A DNA stretch of 64,000 nt from JAFDZV01 sp035549015 (GCA_035549015.1 DASZRW010000090.1:14310-78309), one strand, 5' to 3'; shown: positions 51,141-60,166, counted from the first letter of the stretch. A program made the numbers and translations. Notes: a model not told the origin generated them from the letters alone.

Positions 51141-52658
51141 ATGAACTATACTTTGAACGATAACGAACGAACGCTTCTATCCGCATACATGGATGGGGAG
51201 CTCTCGTCCGCCGACATACAGACGGCGGACGCGCTGCTTGCTCGTTCAGCCGAAGCACGGCAGTATCTCGATGAGCTGCGAACCGTTGGGGCACTTTCCG
51301 GCAGCGCACTTGCGGTTCCCGTTGTCGCGGGCTCCGGCGGCCTGGGCGTAACGGCAAAACTTACCGGCAGTGCGATTCAGGCTGCGGCCAAGCGCGCGAC
51401 ATTATTGAAGGGGGCCGCCACGGGTTCGTGGGGGCTTGCAGGGACCGTGGGAGCACTTGCCGTGGCGGCGGTCGGCGTTGCAATCATGCTCAAGAACCCG
51501 CCCGAACCGGAGAGCCGGCACGCCGCGCAGCACATCAGTTCCAGCAGGCCGGCCCAGACGCCGGTGGTCCCCGTATCGCTACTCGATACAAGCAATCTGA
51601 TCGTGCCGCCGATGAACAAGTCGGACCTGGTTCGCTTCGCCATCGACGGCACGCTCCCGATCGATGCCGGGCGCAGGCGCTTTCTGACACTGGCACCGAA
51701 GGGGAACGATTCGCTCGCGGTCACGGTGCGCGCGCGCGCCTCATCGGTCAGCAATCATGAATATGCCGCGCTGCGGGCGCTTCCTCAGCATATGCTGGAC
51801 TCGCTGCAAAGCGTTGTGCGCACGGCCGTGCTGAATTCGAATCGGGGCATCGCACTCCGTTCCGACATCTCTACGCTCCGCCTGAATCTGATCCGTACTC
51901 TGGAACAGCATGTGCCGGCGCTCTCGTCGCAGGTCCGCAGGGATCTGGATCGCGCCCGCACGGAGCTTACTGCATTTCAGGAAGCGATGGAGCGCTCCGC
52001 GGAGATGCGGCGGCGGAGCAGCAGCGGAGATCTCGGCAGCGACATCGTTGTGTACCAGCAGGTCGAGAGTGTGGATTTCGCCAGCCTCGTGGGCGATGAC
52101 GATGAAATGCCGGCACAGGCCATGGTGCTGGGCTTCAACAACGGTCCGACGCTTGCGGTTGACCCGGGCGCTCTGCAGTCGCTCGAGCATCACATACGCG
52201 TGATTGTGTCGTCGCAGTCGCAGCCGGCCATCGTTGTGGAACAGGGCCCGCGCGGAGTGATGATGATGCATGGCGGCGAGCGTAACGGCCTCCCCTCGGT
52301 GCGTCACAGAGAACCGGAGATCGGCGTTGGGGCCGGCGCCCCTTCCGATACGGCGATCATCGAACAGGACAGCCGGTACACGGCGATCCGTACGATCATC
52401 GGTGATGCCGATATCGAGGACTCGCTCAGGCTCAGCATCCGGCGCACCATCAGGCAGGTGCGCGGCTCGCTGCAGTTTGCCGACAGCATCATGAGGCGCC
52501 TGCGCAACGAGATCAACAAGCACGAGGGGGGCGATTCCCATTACAACGATGTGATCAGGGATGTGAAGGAGGCGTTGGGCAGGGAGAAGTCTCCCGATCA
52601 GTCCGGCGTGAACGGGGAGCAGAAGAAGGTGGACGAGGGGGCAGAGAAGAAGAAGTAG
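51141..52658 (+). CDS. putative single-pass anti-sigma factor with large periplasmic domain
   Basis: This is a 505-residue protein. Residues 10-50 (LLSAYMDGELSSADIQTADALLARSAEARQYLDELR) match the short anti-sigma helical domain that often precedes a membrane segment, but without the His/Cys zinc motif. A transmembrane helix is at about 97-117 (GLAGTVGALAVAAVGVAIML). The periplasmic part of nearly 390 residues is unrecognised and partly helical, ending in a Lys/Glu-rich tail. Position after an ECF sigma gene supports the assignment. It is far larger than typical anti-sigma factors, so sensing may reside in the periplasmic part. Inference beyond the N-terminal pattern. Confidence 0.7.
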   Translation: MNYTLNDNERTLLSAYMDGELSSADIQTADALLARSAEARQYLDELRTVGALSGSALAVPVVAGSGGLGVTAKLTGSAIQAAAKRATLLKGAATGSWGLAGTVGALAVAAVGVAIMLKNPPEPESRHAAQHISSSRPAQTPVVPVSLLDTSNLIVPPMNKSDLVRFAIDGTLPIDAGRRRFLTLAPKGNDSLAVTVRARASSVSNHEYAALRALPQHMLDSLQSVVRTAVLNSNRGIALRSDISTLRLNLIRTLEQHVPALSSQVRRDLDRARTELTAFQEAMERSAEMRRRSSSGDLGSDIVVYQQVESVDFASLVGDDDEMPAQAMVLGFNNGPTLAVDPGALQSLEHHIRVIVSSQSQPAIVVEQGPRGVMMMHGGERNGLPSVRHREPEIGVGAGAPSDTAIIEQDSRYTAIRTIIGDADIEDSLRLSIRRTIRQVRGSLQFADSIMRRLRNEINKHEGGDSHYNDVIRDVKEALGREKSPDQSGVNGEQKKVDEGAEKKK

Positions 52659-52705
52659 AACGGTGCGGTTCCCGCCCGATGCGAAACGGATAGCCGATAC
52701 GGAAG

Positions 52706-52736
52706 CGCGCCCATTGCGATCGATGCAACGGGCGCG
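52706..52736. terminator. bidirectional hairpin between convergent genes
   Basis: CGCGCCC (52706-52712) pairs with GGGCGCG (52730-52736). After one mismatch TTGC (52714-52717) pairs with GCAA (52725-52728). It serves the anti-sigma gene (plus) and the phosphatase gene (minus). Confidence 0.6.
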
Positions 52737-52769
52737 TTCAACGTTTAGAAGAGTCTTCGCCGAAGAAGC

Positions 52770-55397
52770 CTACCGCGTCTGCTCTTCCCCTGCGCTTGCC
52801 GGAAGCTGACGCGGCGTGCCGCCACCATCGGTGGTTGGCCGTTCTACGTGGATCACCATCACGGTGATGTCGTCGTTCTGTTCCGCCTCGCCCCTGAACG
52901 ATTCCACCTGCGCAAGAATGCGGCGGCGCAGCGCGTCCGCGCTCTCACCGGCCGTCCCGGCGATCACATCGTGAAGGCGCCCCTCACCGAACTCGTGGCG
53001 CTGTGCATCCATCGCCTCCGATACACCATCGCTGTAGAGGATGAAGGTCTCGCCCGGCTCGTACGCCACCGTGTATTCGTGCAGCAGTTCCTCGAACAGT
53101 TCGCGCGAGCAGAGCCCCAGCGCAACGCCGTTTGGAATCAATGTATCCACCTCCGAGCGGCCGCGGCGGATGATCGGTGTGTGCCCGGCGCGTGCGTAGG
53201 AGACCGTGTGCCGTTCGGTATCGAAGAGAAGCATGGAGGCGGTAATGAAGGAGCCGCGCGTGATCACCTCGAACAGATGTTCGTTCAGCGTGGTAAGAAT
53301 ATCCTTCGGTGATGTGTGCATGCCGCATGCAACGTGCACCATGCCGTGGAACTCCGCCATGTAGAGCGAGGCGGGAAGTCCCTTGCCGGAAACATCCGCA
53401 ACGGTCACCAGGAAGCGATTCCCCCCGAGCTGTATCACGTCGTAGTAGTCACCTCCAACGGCCTGTGCCGGAAGGGAGGAGGCGCTGATCGAGATGCCGG
53501 GAATCGTGGGCATCTCTGCCGGAAGCAGGCTCTCCTGGATGCGCCGCGCCGTAGCCAGTTCCTCGCGATATCGCTGGCGCGCCAGTTCCTGCCCGTACAT
53601 GCGCGCCACTTCCAGCGCTGCCGCCGCCTGCGCCGCAACGCCGGCGATGAACATGATCTGGCTGCCGCTCATGTTCTGATCGTCGTGCGGACGGCTCATC
53701 AGAATCGCTCCGGTCACACGTCCCTGCGCATACATCCCGATCACGTACGGGAAATACATCTGCAGATTCTCGAGCTTCGGATCCGCGGCCGTCTCCAGGA
53801 GAATCAGATTGTGCGATTGCCGCAGCAGATGGCGCAACGACTCGATCGCGGCCCCATCCACGGGGACCGGAGCGAACTCGCTGGCGCGCGCCACCGGCTT
53901 GAGATTGCCGTCGTCGTCCGGGTCCTCGATCGCAACGCAGACGCCGCGCAGGTCGAGCGTCTGCTGCAGCGTGATGGCCGTACGCTCTGCAACGGCCTGC
54001 GCTCCCACCGTCTCGGTGATCTCTGCCGCATACATGGCAAGGCGACCGGAGTAATCACGGCGCTGGGGAAAGAACCGGTTCTCTATCGCCGTCTGCAGCT
54101 TGCGCTTCACGGGGTCGAACAGCATCACGAAGAGCACGAAGCTCAGCACCTTCACCGGCCCCTTGAACTCCTCGGTGATCAACGAGCCCAGGGCCTGGCC
54201 GATCAGATAGCCGAGGCCGAGGTACAATCCCGCGATCAATGCCATCGTTGAGGTGTAGACGAGTGTGGTGCGCACAACGCGCCCGAGATCCATCACCTGA
54301 TACCGGAACACCGCGTAGCCGAAGGAGATCGGAAGGGCCAGCAGCAGAAACACGGGGAGCAGATACTGCGGGTAGAGAATCTGGCTCTCGCGCAGCGTTG
54401 TCTGGATGAACCCCATGTAGATCAGCGCGGCGCAGGCGAGGATGGAGCCCACAACGATCACCGTTACGGGGCGGCGATCGGCGGAGGCCGGCAGACGACG
54501 ATAACCACGGAAGAGGAAGAGTACGCCGAGCACGAAGCAGAGGAAGCGAATCGCTATGCCCGAATAAAGGATCGGCATGGCGACGCCGTTGTTGATCGCG
54601 ATGCCGAACGCTATCGCGCCAAGCTGCAGGCCAACGTTGAGTATCAGATCGGCCACCACGATGCTGATGCAGATCCTGCCGAATCGCGAGCCGAGAATCT
54701 TCTGGTCAACCGGGAATACCGTACAGAAGAGAAGCCACAACAGGAAGAATGCGCAGCCGGCGGTGTACCAGAGAAGCAGGAGCGGAATGCTGAGCGGACT
54801 GTCGCGCAGCGGGGGGAAGCTGAGCCCGAAGATGACGGTGACCGTGACGAGAAAGAACATCCGCTGCACCTTGCCGCGCGGACGCGGAAGCACAACCACC
54901 AGACCGATCACGAGCCAGAGAAAGGAGAGAAGCGGAACCAGCAGCGATGGAAACAGAAGCTGCTGCTTCAGGAGGATTCTGAGCCGGAGAATTGCGCCGT
55001 CGCGCTCGACGACATAGTCCAGCGGGGTCTCCACCGGCAACTTCTGCAGAACCTCCTGCGAGTAGTCCCGGAGTTCCTGCGGGCTGCCGGCACGATACTC
55101 GGCGATGTCGACCGTCCCGATTCTCAACACGCGGTCGCCCACCTTGACGCCGGCCTGATCTGCCCGGCCCCCCGGAATCACTTCGGAGACAACCAGATCC
55201 TGATGCCCGCGCCCGGGGGTCACGGTCCAGAGGCAGTCATCGGTATGCATCATGCTCTGCGGCACCGTTATCATGGCAATCGTGACGATTGCGGCGAACG
55301 ACACGAGTGCCGTCAGCGAGAAAATGACACGAAGCGCCGTTTCGGATGGAAAGCCGAAGTGTCGGAATGGTGCTGCGATGAATCGGGCAATGCTCAT
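52770..55397 (-). CDS. membrane PDZ-GAF-PP2C (SpoIIE/RsbU-type) serine phosphatase
   Basis: This is an 875-residue membrane signalling protein, start at 55397 (MSIARFIAAPFRHFG). A first transmembrane helix (24-44) is followed by a PDZ domain (about 60-145, VVSEVIPGGRADQAGVKVGDRVLRI), presumably periplasmic. About eight further helices lie between 149 and 428. A GAF-like domain (about 455-600) precedes the catalytic PP2C/SpoIIE domain (about 640-855) with the metal-binding Asp motifs VGGDYYDVI, VADVSGKGLPA, ILYSDGVSEA and NDDITVMVI. Such phosphatases usually dephosphorylate anti-anti-sigma factors (RsbV type), none of which is in the window. The PDZ plus polytopic arrangement is unusual. Confidence 0.88.
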   Translation of the reverse strand: MSIARFIAAPFRHFGFPSETALRVIFSLTALVSFAAIVTIAMITVPQSMMHTDDCLWTVTPGRGHQDLVVSEVIPGGRADQAGVKVGDRVLRIGTVDIAEYRAGSPQELRDYSQEVLQKLPVETPLDYVVERDGAILRLRILLKQQLLFPSLLVPLLSFLWLVIGLVVVLPRPRGKVQRMFFLVTVTVIFGLSFPPLRDSPLSIPLLLLWYTAGCAFFLLWLLFCTVFPVDQKILGSRFGRICISIVVADLILNVGLQLGAIAFGIAINNGVAMPILYSGIAIRFLCFVLGVLFLFRGYRRLPASADRRPVTVIVVGSILACAALIYMGFIQTTLRESQILYPQYLLPVFLLLALPISFGYAVFRYQVMDLGRVVRTTLVYTSTMALIAGLYLGLGYLIGQALGSLITEEFKGPVKVLSFVLFVMLFDPVKRKLQTAIENRFFPQRRDYSGRLAMYAAEITETVGAQAVAERTAITLQQTLDLRGVCVAIEDPDDDGNLKPVARASEFAPVPVDGAAIESLRHLLRQSHNLILLETAADPKLENLQMYFPYVIGMYAQGRVTGAILMSRPHDDQNMSGSQIMFIAGVAAQAAAALEVARMYGQELARQRYREELATARRIQESLLPAEMPTIPGISISASSLPAQAVGGDYYDVIQLGGNRFLVTVADVSGKGLPASLYMAEFHGMVHVACGMHTSPKDILTTLNEHLFEVITRGSFITASMLLFDTERHTVSYARAGHTPIIRRGRSEVDTLIPNGVALGLCSRELFEELLHEYTVAYEPGETFILYSDGVSEAMDAQRHEFGEGRLHDVIAGTAGESADALRRRILAQVESFRGEAEQNDDITVMVIHVERPTTDGGGTPRQLPASAGEEQTR

Positions 55398-55467
55398 ATG
55401 CTGCGTGCCCCGAGGCTTGGAACGTGGCGGCCTGCAAGTCGGATGGACATCGTGCACGCGCCACGGA

Positions 55468-55527
55468 CTTCTATCGCTGAGCGGTGCAAGGCCGGCCGGC
55501 CGGGGCTCGGTCTGTTGTCGATAGAAG
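55468..55527. repeat. 9-bp inverted repeat around a GGCCGG-rich core
   Basis: CTTCTATCG (55468-55476) and CGATAGAAG (55519-55527) are exact inverse complements 42 bases apart, enclosing GGCCGGCCGGCCGG. It would fall in the leader of the phosphatase mRNA. Confidence 0.55.
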
Positions 55528-55765
55528 AAGTCGTAAACGAACCGGTGAGCAATTAGTTCCGGGTCAGGACAAACTTACTTGATTTGTGCGGGACTGTCCC
55601 GGTGTACCTGGCTGCGATACGAATGGCTACAGCGCCCGGGTGCTGCCGGCCGCCCTGCCGCGCCGCGTGGGATCACACGCAACGGCATCCGTTGAGGCGC
55701 ATCATCCACTGCCGGCTGGCGAATCGGCAAACCGATACTCTCAGAGACGCGGGGTGCCGCAGCTT

Positions 55766-55812
55766 GTTCCCGGCGGGAACGCGGAGCATCCGCAACCGGC
55801 GGCCGGTTGCGG
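55766..55812. other. two adjacent strong hairpins
   Basis: GTTCCC/GGGAAC (55766-55771 and 55775-55780) and CCGCAACCGG/CCGGTTGCGG (55790-55799 and 55803-55812) have 3-base loops. They lie upstream of the peptidase promoter. No T run; role unknown. Confidence 0.45.
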
Positions 55813-55860
55813 CGCTTCGCAGCAATCATCATCGCCCATGGCGCTTTCCACCGTGAAGGG

Positions 55861-55891
55861 TTGTGATGTTTCCGCAAAGCATCTAAGTTCC
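55861..55891 (+). promoter_or_regulatory. Bacteroidota-type promoter candidate for the M28 peptidase gene
   Basis: TTG (55861-55863), 20 bases, then TAAGTTCC (55884-55891), 53 bases before the ATG. Confidence 0.45.
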
Positions 55892-55944
55892 GTGCTTCAT
55901 ACCCTGGCACTCTGCCGCGCACTCATCCATCGGTCAGACATATC

Positions 55945-57366
55945 ATGCGACGTCGACACCTCATTGGCTCTTCCCTCCTGATTCTCATTGGCCTTTCGAC
56001 AGTCATCGCATCACTCCCGGCTCAGACTCCGACAACAACCGCACCGCTATCTCCGGAACGCTATCGATCGGTGGCGGATTCCATTCTTCACGCCGGGCTC
56101 TCCTCTGGAAAGGCCGCCGCAATGCTCTCGGATCTCACCGGCTCCGTAGGCGCACGCCTGAGCGGCTCGCCGGGCGCCGAGCGCGCGGTGGAGTGGGCAC
56201 GCGCCACGATGCGGGCGAACGATCTGGATAACGTGCATCTCCAGTCCGTGATGGTTCCGCACTGGGTACGCGGCAGCCAGGCGGAGGCGGCGATTACCAA
56301 CACGATGACGGGCGATCCGATCGGGATGCATGCATGCGCGCTGGGCGGAAGCATCGGTACGCCCATTGCCGGCATCGAGGGGGATGTGATCGAAGTGAAG
56401 AGCCTCGATGAGGCAGCGAAGCTCGGCGCTGCGGCGCAGGGGAAGATCATCTTCTTCAATCGCCCGATGGATCCAACGCTCTCCAATACGTTCGAGGCCT
56501 ACGGCCGGGCTGTCGATCAGCGTGTGAGTGGCGTTGTGGCAGCCGGCAGGATCGGGGCGGTGGCCGTGCTCGTACGCTCCATGAGCACCAGCATCGATAC
56601 CCTTCCGCATACCGGCATGCTCCGCTACGACGACAGCGTTACGAAGGTGCCGGCAGTCGCGATCTCCACACTGGATGCCGATCGCCTCAGTGCGATGCTT
56701 GCGTCGCGACCCACGGTGCACGTGCGTCTGCGTCTCGATTGCCAGACGCTCCCGGATGTGGAGTCCGCCAACGTCATCGGAGAGATCGAGGGGAGCGAGA
56801 AATCCAGTGAAGTGATTGTGCTCGGCGCACATCTGGACAGTTGGGATCTCGCCACCGGAGCGCACGACGACGGCGCCGGCTGCGCCCAGGTACTGGAGGC
56901 GCTGCGGTTGCTGAAGGCGCTGAAGCTTCGTCCGAAGCGTACGATACGCGTGGTGCTGTTCATGAACGAGGAGAACGGGCTTCGCGGGGCAACGGCCTAT
57001 GCGTCGCAGCTGAACGACGCCAGGGAGAAGCACATCGCCGCAATCGAAAGCGATCGGGGCGGCTTCGCGCCGCGCGGCTTCGAAGTGGAGGGCGAGGATG
57101 CGGACGTTGCCAGGCTTGCGCGCTGGGCGAAGCTGTTCGAGGCCATGGGTGCGGAACGATTTTCAAAGGGGGAGAGCGGCGCCGATGTTGGCCCGCTGAA
57201 GAAGCATGGTGCACTTACCATCGGCCTCATTCCGGAGTCGCAACGGTATTTCGACTATCATCACGCCGCATCGGACACCTTCAGCAATGTGAACCCGCGC
57301 GAGCTGGAGCTTGGCTCCACGGCGATGGCGCTTCTTGCATACCTGATCTCCGAGGAAGGGCTGTAG
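55945..57366 (+). CDS. exported M28-family zinc peptidase
   Basis: This is a 473-residue exported metallopeptidase resembling carboxypeptidase Q/aminopeptidase M28. A signal peptide (LIGSSLLILIGLSTVIASLPAQ) leads to a probable PA domain insert at about residues 125-250. The di-zinc site is recognisable: AHLDSWD (His about 296), the bridging Asp in HDDGAGCAQ, the catalytic Glu pair in MNEENGLRG, the Asp in ESDRGG, and the His in YHHAASDTF. It probably degrades peptides in the periplasm or outside the cell. It has its own promoter candidate. Confidence 0.88.
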   Translation: MRRRHLIGSSLLILIGLSTVIASLPAQTPTTTAPLSPERYRSVADSILHAGLSSGKAAAMLSDLTGSVGARLSGSPGAERAVEWARATMRANDLDNVHLQSVMVPHWVRGSQAEAAITNTMTGDPIGMHACALGGSIGTPIAGIEGDVIEVKSLDEAAKLGAAAQGKIIFFNRPMDPTLSNTFEAYGRAVDQRVSGVVAAGRIGAVAVLVRSMSTSIDTLPHTGMLRYDDSVTKVPAVAISTLDADRLSAMLASRPTVHVRLRLDCQTLPDVESANVIGEIEGSEKSSEVIVLGAHLDSWDLATGAHDDGAGCAQVLEALRLLKALKLRPKRTIRVVLFMNEENGLRGATAYASQLNDAREKHIAAIESDRGGFAPRGFEVEGEDADVARLARWAKLFEAMGAERFSKGESGADVGPLKKHGALTIGLIPESQRYFDYHHAASDTFSNVNPRELELGSTAMALLAYLISEEGL

Positions 57367-57474
57367 CCCGCAGGCTCTGCATCCATGCGGGTTTCCGGCA
57401 GATGCCCGGCGTTTGGGATCGACAGACGAAGTGGCCCGTACGGCACCGGATGCGGTGCTGCAAGGGCCGTCTGC

Positions 57475-57516
57475 ATTCCGTAGGTCGACGTTGCGATTCC
57501 GTGGGTCGATATTGGG
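57475..57516 (+). repeat. imperfect 21-bp tandem repeat
   Basis: Two consecutive units (57475-57495 and 57496-57516) share ATTCCGT, GGTCGA and TTG in register. They lie in the 197-base gap between convergent peptidase and arsS genes. Function unknown. Confidence 0.6.
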
Positions 57517-57563
57517 GCGGCCTGGCGTCCGGCGCGATCGAGCGGCCGGCGGTGTGGATTCCC

Positions 57564-58580
57564 TCAGGCCGTTGCGCCGCCGCAGGAGCTTCCGGCGCCA
57601 GCGGTGCAGCCGAAGCAATGATCTCTGAATACGATGCGCCGCGCCATCAGCCTGTCGAAATCCCATTCGAAGATCGAGCGCGGCATGCCCTCCTCCACCG
57701 GGAGATCCAGCATCTGATTGAAGTCGCAGTCGGAAAGGCGGCCGTCGTAGTCCACGCTGATCATGGATCGGCACATCACTCCGCCGGCGGCCCCCGGATT
57801 GAATGCCGTCACCAGCTTGTTCATGTACTCCTCGTATCCACCATGGCGCAACAGGCTCTCCCTGAAGCGGTGGATCGGCATGTTGGTGATCGTGTAGAGG
57901 CTGTTGAACACAAGTGACGACGAACTCCACAGCATGCGCTTGAAGTCCGCCTCCAGCGCCCCCTGCGCGGCCGGAAGGAAGGCGCCGACGGGATTGTAGA
58001 CCAGGTTCAGCACCAGGCCGGTTCCGGGTTTGCCGTACCCAACGTCGTTGAGGCGCCGGATTGCCTCAACCGACTTGTTGAACACGCCGCGCCCGCGCTG
58101 CCTGTCCGTGAAGTACTCCGTGTAATAGGGAAGGGAGGATACCACCTCGACTCCATGTGCGGCGAAGAACTCCGGAAGATATTCCTTGCTCTCGCCGTTC
58201 TGCGGGTTGCCGTCGAACTGTACGGTCAGGTTGTGCCGCACCATCACGTGTTTGTTCAGCCGGCGCGCCTCGGCCACAAGCCAGTCGAAGTTCGCGTTCA
58301 ACTCCGGAGCGCCGCCCGTAAGATCGAGTGTGGTGATGGCGGGATGGGCCTCCAGCACCGCGATCACCTGCTCCGCAGTGTGCCGGTTCATCATCTCCGT
58401 TCGTTTCGGTGATGCGTCCACGTGGCAGTGGTGGCATGCCTGGTTGCAGAGCTTGCCGACGTTGACCTGCAGTGTGTCGATGGAGATCGGCGCGAGCGAA
58501 AGCCCGTGCCTGCCGAGCACTCCTTCGAAGTTGTAGCGTTCCGCCTCGGCGGACGCTGTCTCGATAACTGGAAGTTCCAT
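57564..58580 (-). CDS. arsS: arsenosugar biosynthesis radical SAM protein ArsS
   Basis: This is a 338-residue radical SAM enzyme. The start at 58580 (MELPVIETAS) is preferred; the upstream frame is not credible. The 4Fe-4S motif is CNQACHHC (Cys45, 49, 52), with the following HVDASPKRTEMM. The C-terminal DUF3641-type region has a Cys-rich end (CFGCTAGAGSSCGG). The family transfers the adenosyl group of SAM to arsenic on the way to arsenosugars. The gene upstream encodes the peroxidase-like partner found beside arsS in many genomes. The methyltransferase arsM is not in the window. Confidence 0.88.
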   Translation of the reverse strand: MELPVIETASAEAERYNFEGVLGRHGLSLAPISIDTLQVNVGKLCNQACHHCHVDASPKRTEMMNRHTAEQVIAVLEAHPAITTLDLTGGAPELNANFDWLVAEARRLNKHVMVRHNLTVQFDGNPQNGESKEYLPEFFAAHGVEVVSSLPYYTEYFTDRQRGRGVFNKSVEAIRRLNDVGYGKPGTGLVLNLVYNPVGAFLPAAQGALEADFKRMLWSSSSLVFNSLYTITNMPIHRFRESLLRHGGYEEYMNKLVTAFNPGAAGGVMCRSMISVDYDGRLSDCDFNQMLDLPVEEGMPRSIFEWDFDRLMARRIVFRDHCFGCTAGAGSSCGGATA

Positions 58581-58719
58581 CCGATCCGATTCCTGTTGAT
58601 GGGCCGCGTTCGGCGCGCCATGCGGCCAACTCCATATCCTGTTGATATTCGTCGCGTCGCGCCGCCTCGGTCTGTGCGGGCATCGTCGAGGCGGCGCATA
58701 CGGCACGGCCGGTGAACGG

Positions 58720-59055
58720 CTACGCGCCCAGCCGCTCCAGCACGTTCAGGAACTGAACGCCGTGCACGATGGAGGCGCCGCCGCGAACCGCTCCAACAAC
58801 GTGGATGGCCTCGGTCATCTGTGCCGGATCCGCACCGGACTCCAGACAGCCGGTGGTGTAGGCATCGATGCAGTAGGGGCACTGAATTGTGTGCGCAACG
58901 GCGAGGCCGATCAACTGCTTCTCCCGCTTGCTGAGCGCACCGTCCGTGCCGGTCGCCATGTTGTAGTATTCGAAGAACTTGTCGATCAATGCCTTGTTGT
59001 GCGTTCCCACCTCCGCGAAGCGGGCAAGGTCTGCGGACTCGTAGTAGTTGGCCAT
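58720..59055 (-). CDS. arsenosugar-associated AhpD/carboxymuconolactone decarboxylase-like protein
   Basis: This is a 111-residue all-helical protein of the AhpD-like fold with a redox pair CPYC (59-62) followed by IDAYTTGCLESGA. The whole sequence fits the family annotated as arsenosugar biosynthesis-associated peroxidase-like protein. It lies upstream of arsS on the same strand (139 bases), forming a two-gene unit. Biochemical role within the pathway is not established. Confidence 0.85.
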   Translation of the reverse strand: MANYYESADLARFAEVGTHNKALIDKFFEYYNMATGTDGALSKREKQLIGLAVAHTIQCPYCIDAYTTGCLESGADPAQMTEAIHVVGAVRGGASIVHGVQFLNVLERLGA

Positions 59056-59236
59056 GATTGTGTTTCGGTATGGATACGATCGGGCGCATGCCGTGAATCG
59101 CGTGCGCTCGAACGCGGGTTGTTGACCGTTGAGAAGGTGACGGCCGGCCGGCGATGGTGCAACGCAATCTGCACTGCCACGATCCGGGGGAATCGAACAT
59201 CATGCCGGGTCCGGCCGCGGGCTATCGTTCCTCGTG

Positions 59237-60166
59237 CTATCGTTCCTCGCGGCCGTTGGTCTCCACGTGAACGTTCTCGAAGCGAATCTCGGAGCTGCCG
59301 TCGGCTGCGCGCTTGAGGAGGGAGATCTGCAGCGGTCCGAAGCGGGTGTATCGATCCCATGTGAACTCACCCTCGCGTCCGCTCTGCAGCGTGTAGCGCC
59401 AGCGGACGACATGCTTGGTACGAGGGTCCACATAGAGCCAGTAGTGGTCGCCCGGTGTAAGGCCAACCTTCCCGAACGAGAGCGCAAGCACCTGATAGCG
59501 TTTGCCGTCGATCGTGGTGTCGTTCTCCTGGCGGTGATAGACGCCGGAGTCCAGCAGCTTGAACGGCATCAGCATCCAGTACGTATCGTTGATGTGCCGT
59601 GCATAGGCCATGTCCAGCAGTTTTGCGGCGAGCGTGTCCGGGGCGGGCCTGTCATCCACCGTTGCCGTCCCCTGGTGGTGCGAGAAGCTGCTGAATTGAA
59701 CACGCCATTTCTTCCCATCCTTGTTCTTGCCTGAAACGACATATCGATCCTCGGATCGCAGCCACTGATGGGAGTATCGCCCGATCTCCTTGCCGCCGGC
59801 CACAACCACGAAGTCGAACGAGATGTTCCAGCTTGGATTGTTCCATGCCTTGAGCCCGCCCACTGCATCGACGATCTCCCTGGCGAGGTTGCGGCCGGCC
59901 CGTTCGCGTTGCTGCGAAGTCATGGCGGGCTGTTGCGGCGCAGCCGGTTTTGCGTGCCCCTTCGGCTGTGCTGCGGCCGCAGGCTCCGCCGGCGTTGCCG
60001 GGTTCGAGGAATCGCGCGGCGACGCCGGCTGTGGATGGGCAGGAGCGCCCGGCGACGGCGCGCCCGGCGACGGCGAGTCGCCCGGGTTTGCAGTTCCCGG
60101 CTGGGCATGGAGCGCGGACGCCAGGAGAACCAGGAGGATCGGTGAAACGATACGTTGGTTGATCAT
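59237..60166 (-). CDS. exported DUF6503-like protein with Pro/Ala-rich linker
   Basis: This is a 309-residue exported protein. A signal peptide (IVSPILLVLLASALHAQ) is followed by a Pro/Ala/Ser-rich linker (about 23-90) containing repeated SPGAP. The folded part (about 95-309) starts IVDAVGGLKAWNNPSWNISFDFVV and includes TYWMLMPFKLLDSGVYH and DHYWLYVDPRTKHVVRWRY, a pattern I associate with DUF6503 proteins of Bacteroidota and with a LolA-like half-barrel. It lies 3 bases after kdsC on the same strand, so co-expression is likely. Role unknown. Confidence 0.7.
   Translation of the reverse strand: MINQRIVSPILLVLLASALHAQPGTANPGDSPSPGAPSPGAPAHPQPASPRDSSNPATPAEPAAAAQPKGHAKPAAPQQPAMTSQQRERAGRNLAREIVDAVGGLKAWNNPSWNISFDFVVVAGGKEIGRYSHQWLRSEDRYVVSGKNKDGKKWRVQFSSFSHHQGTATVDDRPAPDTLAAKLLDMAYARHINDTYWMLMPFKLLDSGVYHRQENDTTIDGKRYQVLALSFGKVGLTPGDHYWLYVDPRTKHVVRWRYTLQSGREGEFTWDRYTRFGPLQISLLKRAADGSSEIRFENVHVETNGREER

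Larger units (their letters stand above)
55398..55944. other. divergent intergenic region with inverted repeats
   Basis: This 547-base gap lies between the phosphatase gene (minus) and the peptidase gene (plus). It holds the inverted repeat at 55468-55527, two hairpins at 55766-55812 and a promoter at 55861-55891. No credible gene seen. Confidence 0.45.

Noticed and set aside
59262..59277. CCACGTGAAC-containing sequence as a third parS
   Set aside because: Only the central core matches; the outer positions differ at several bases and it lies inside a coding sequence.
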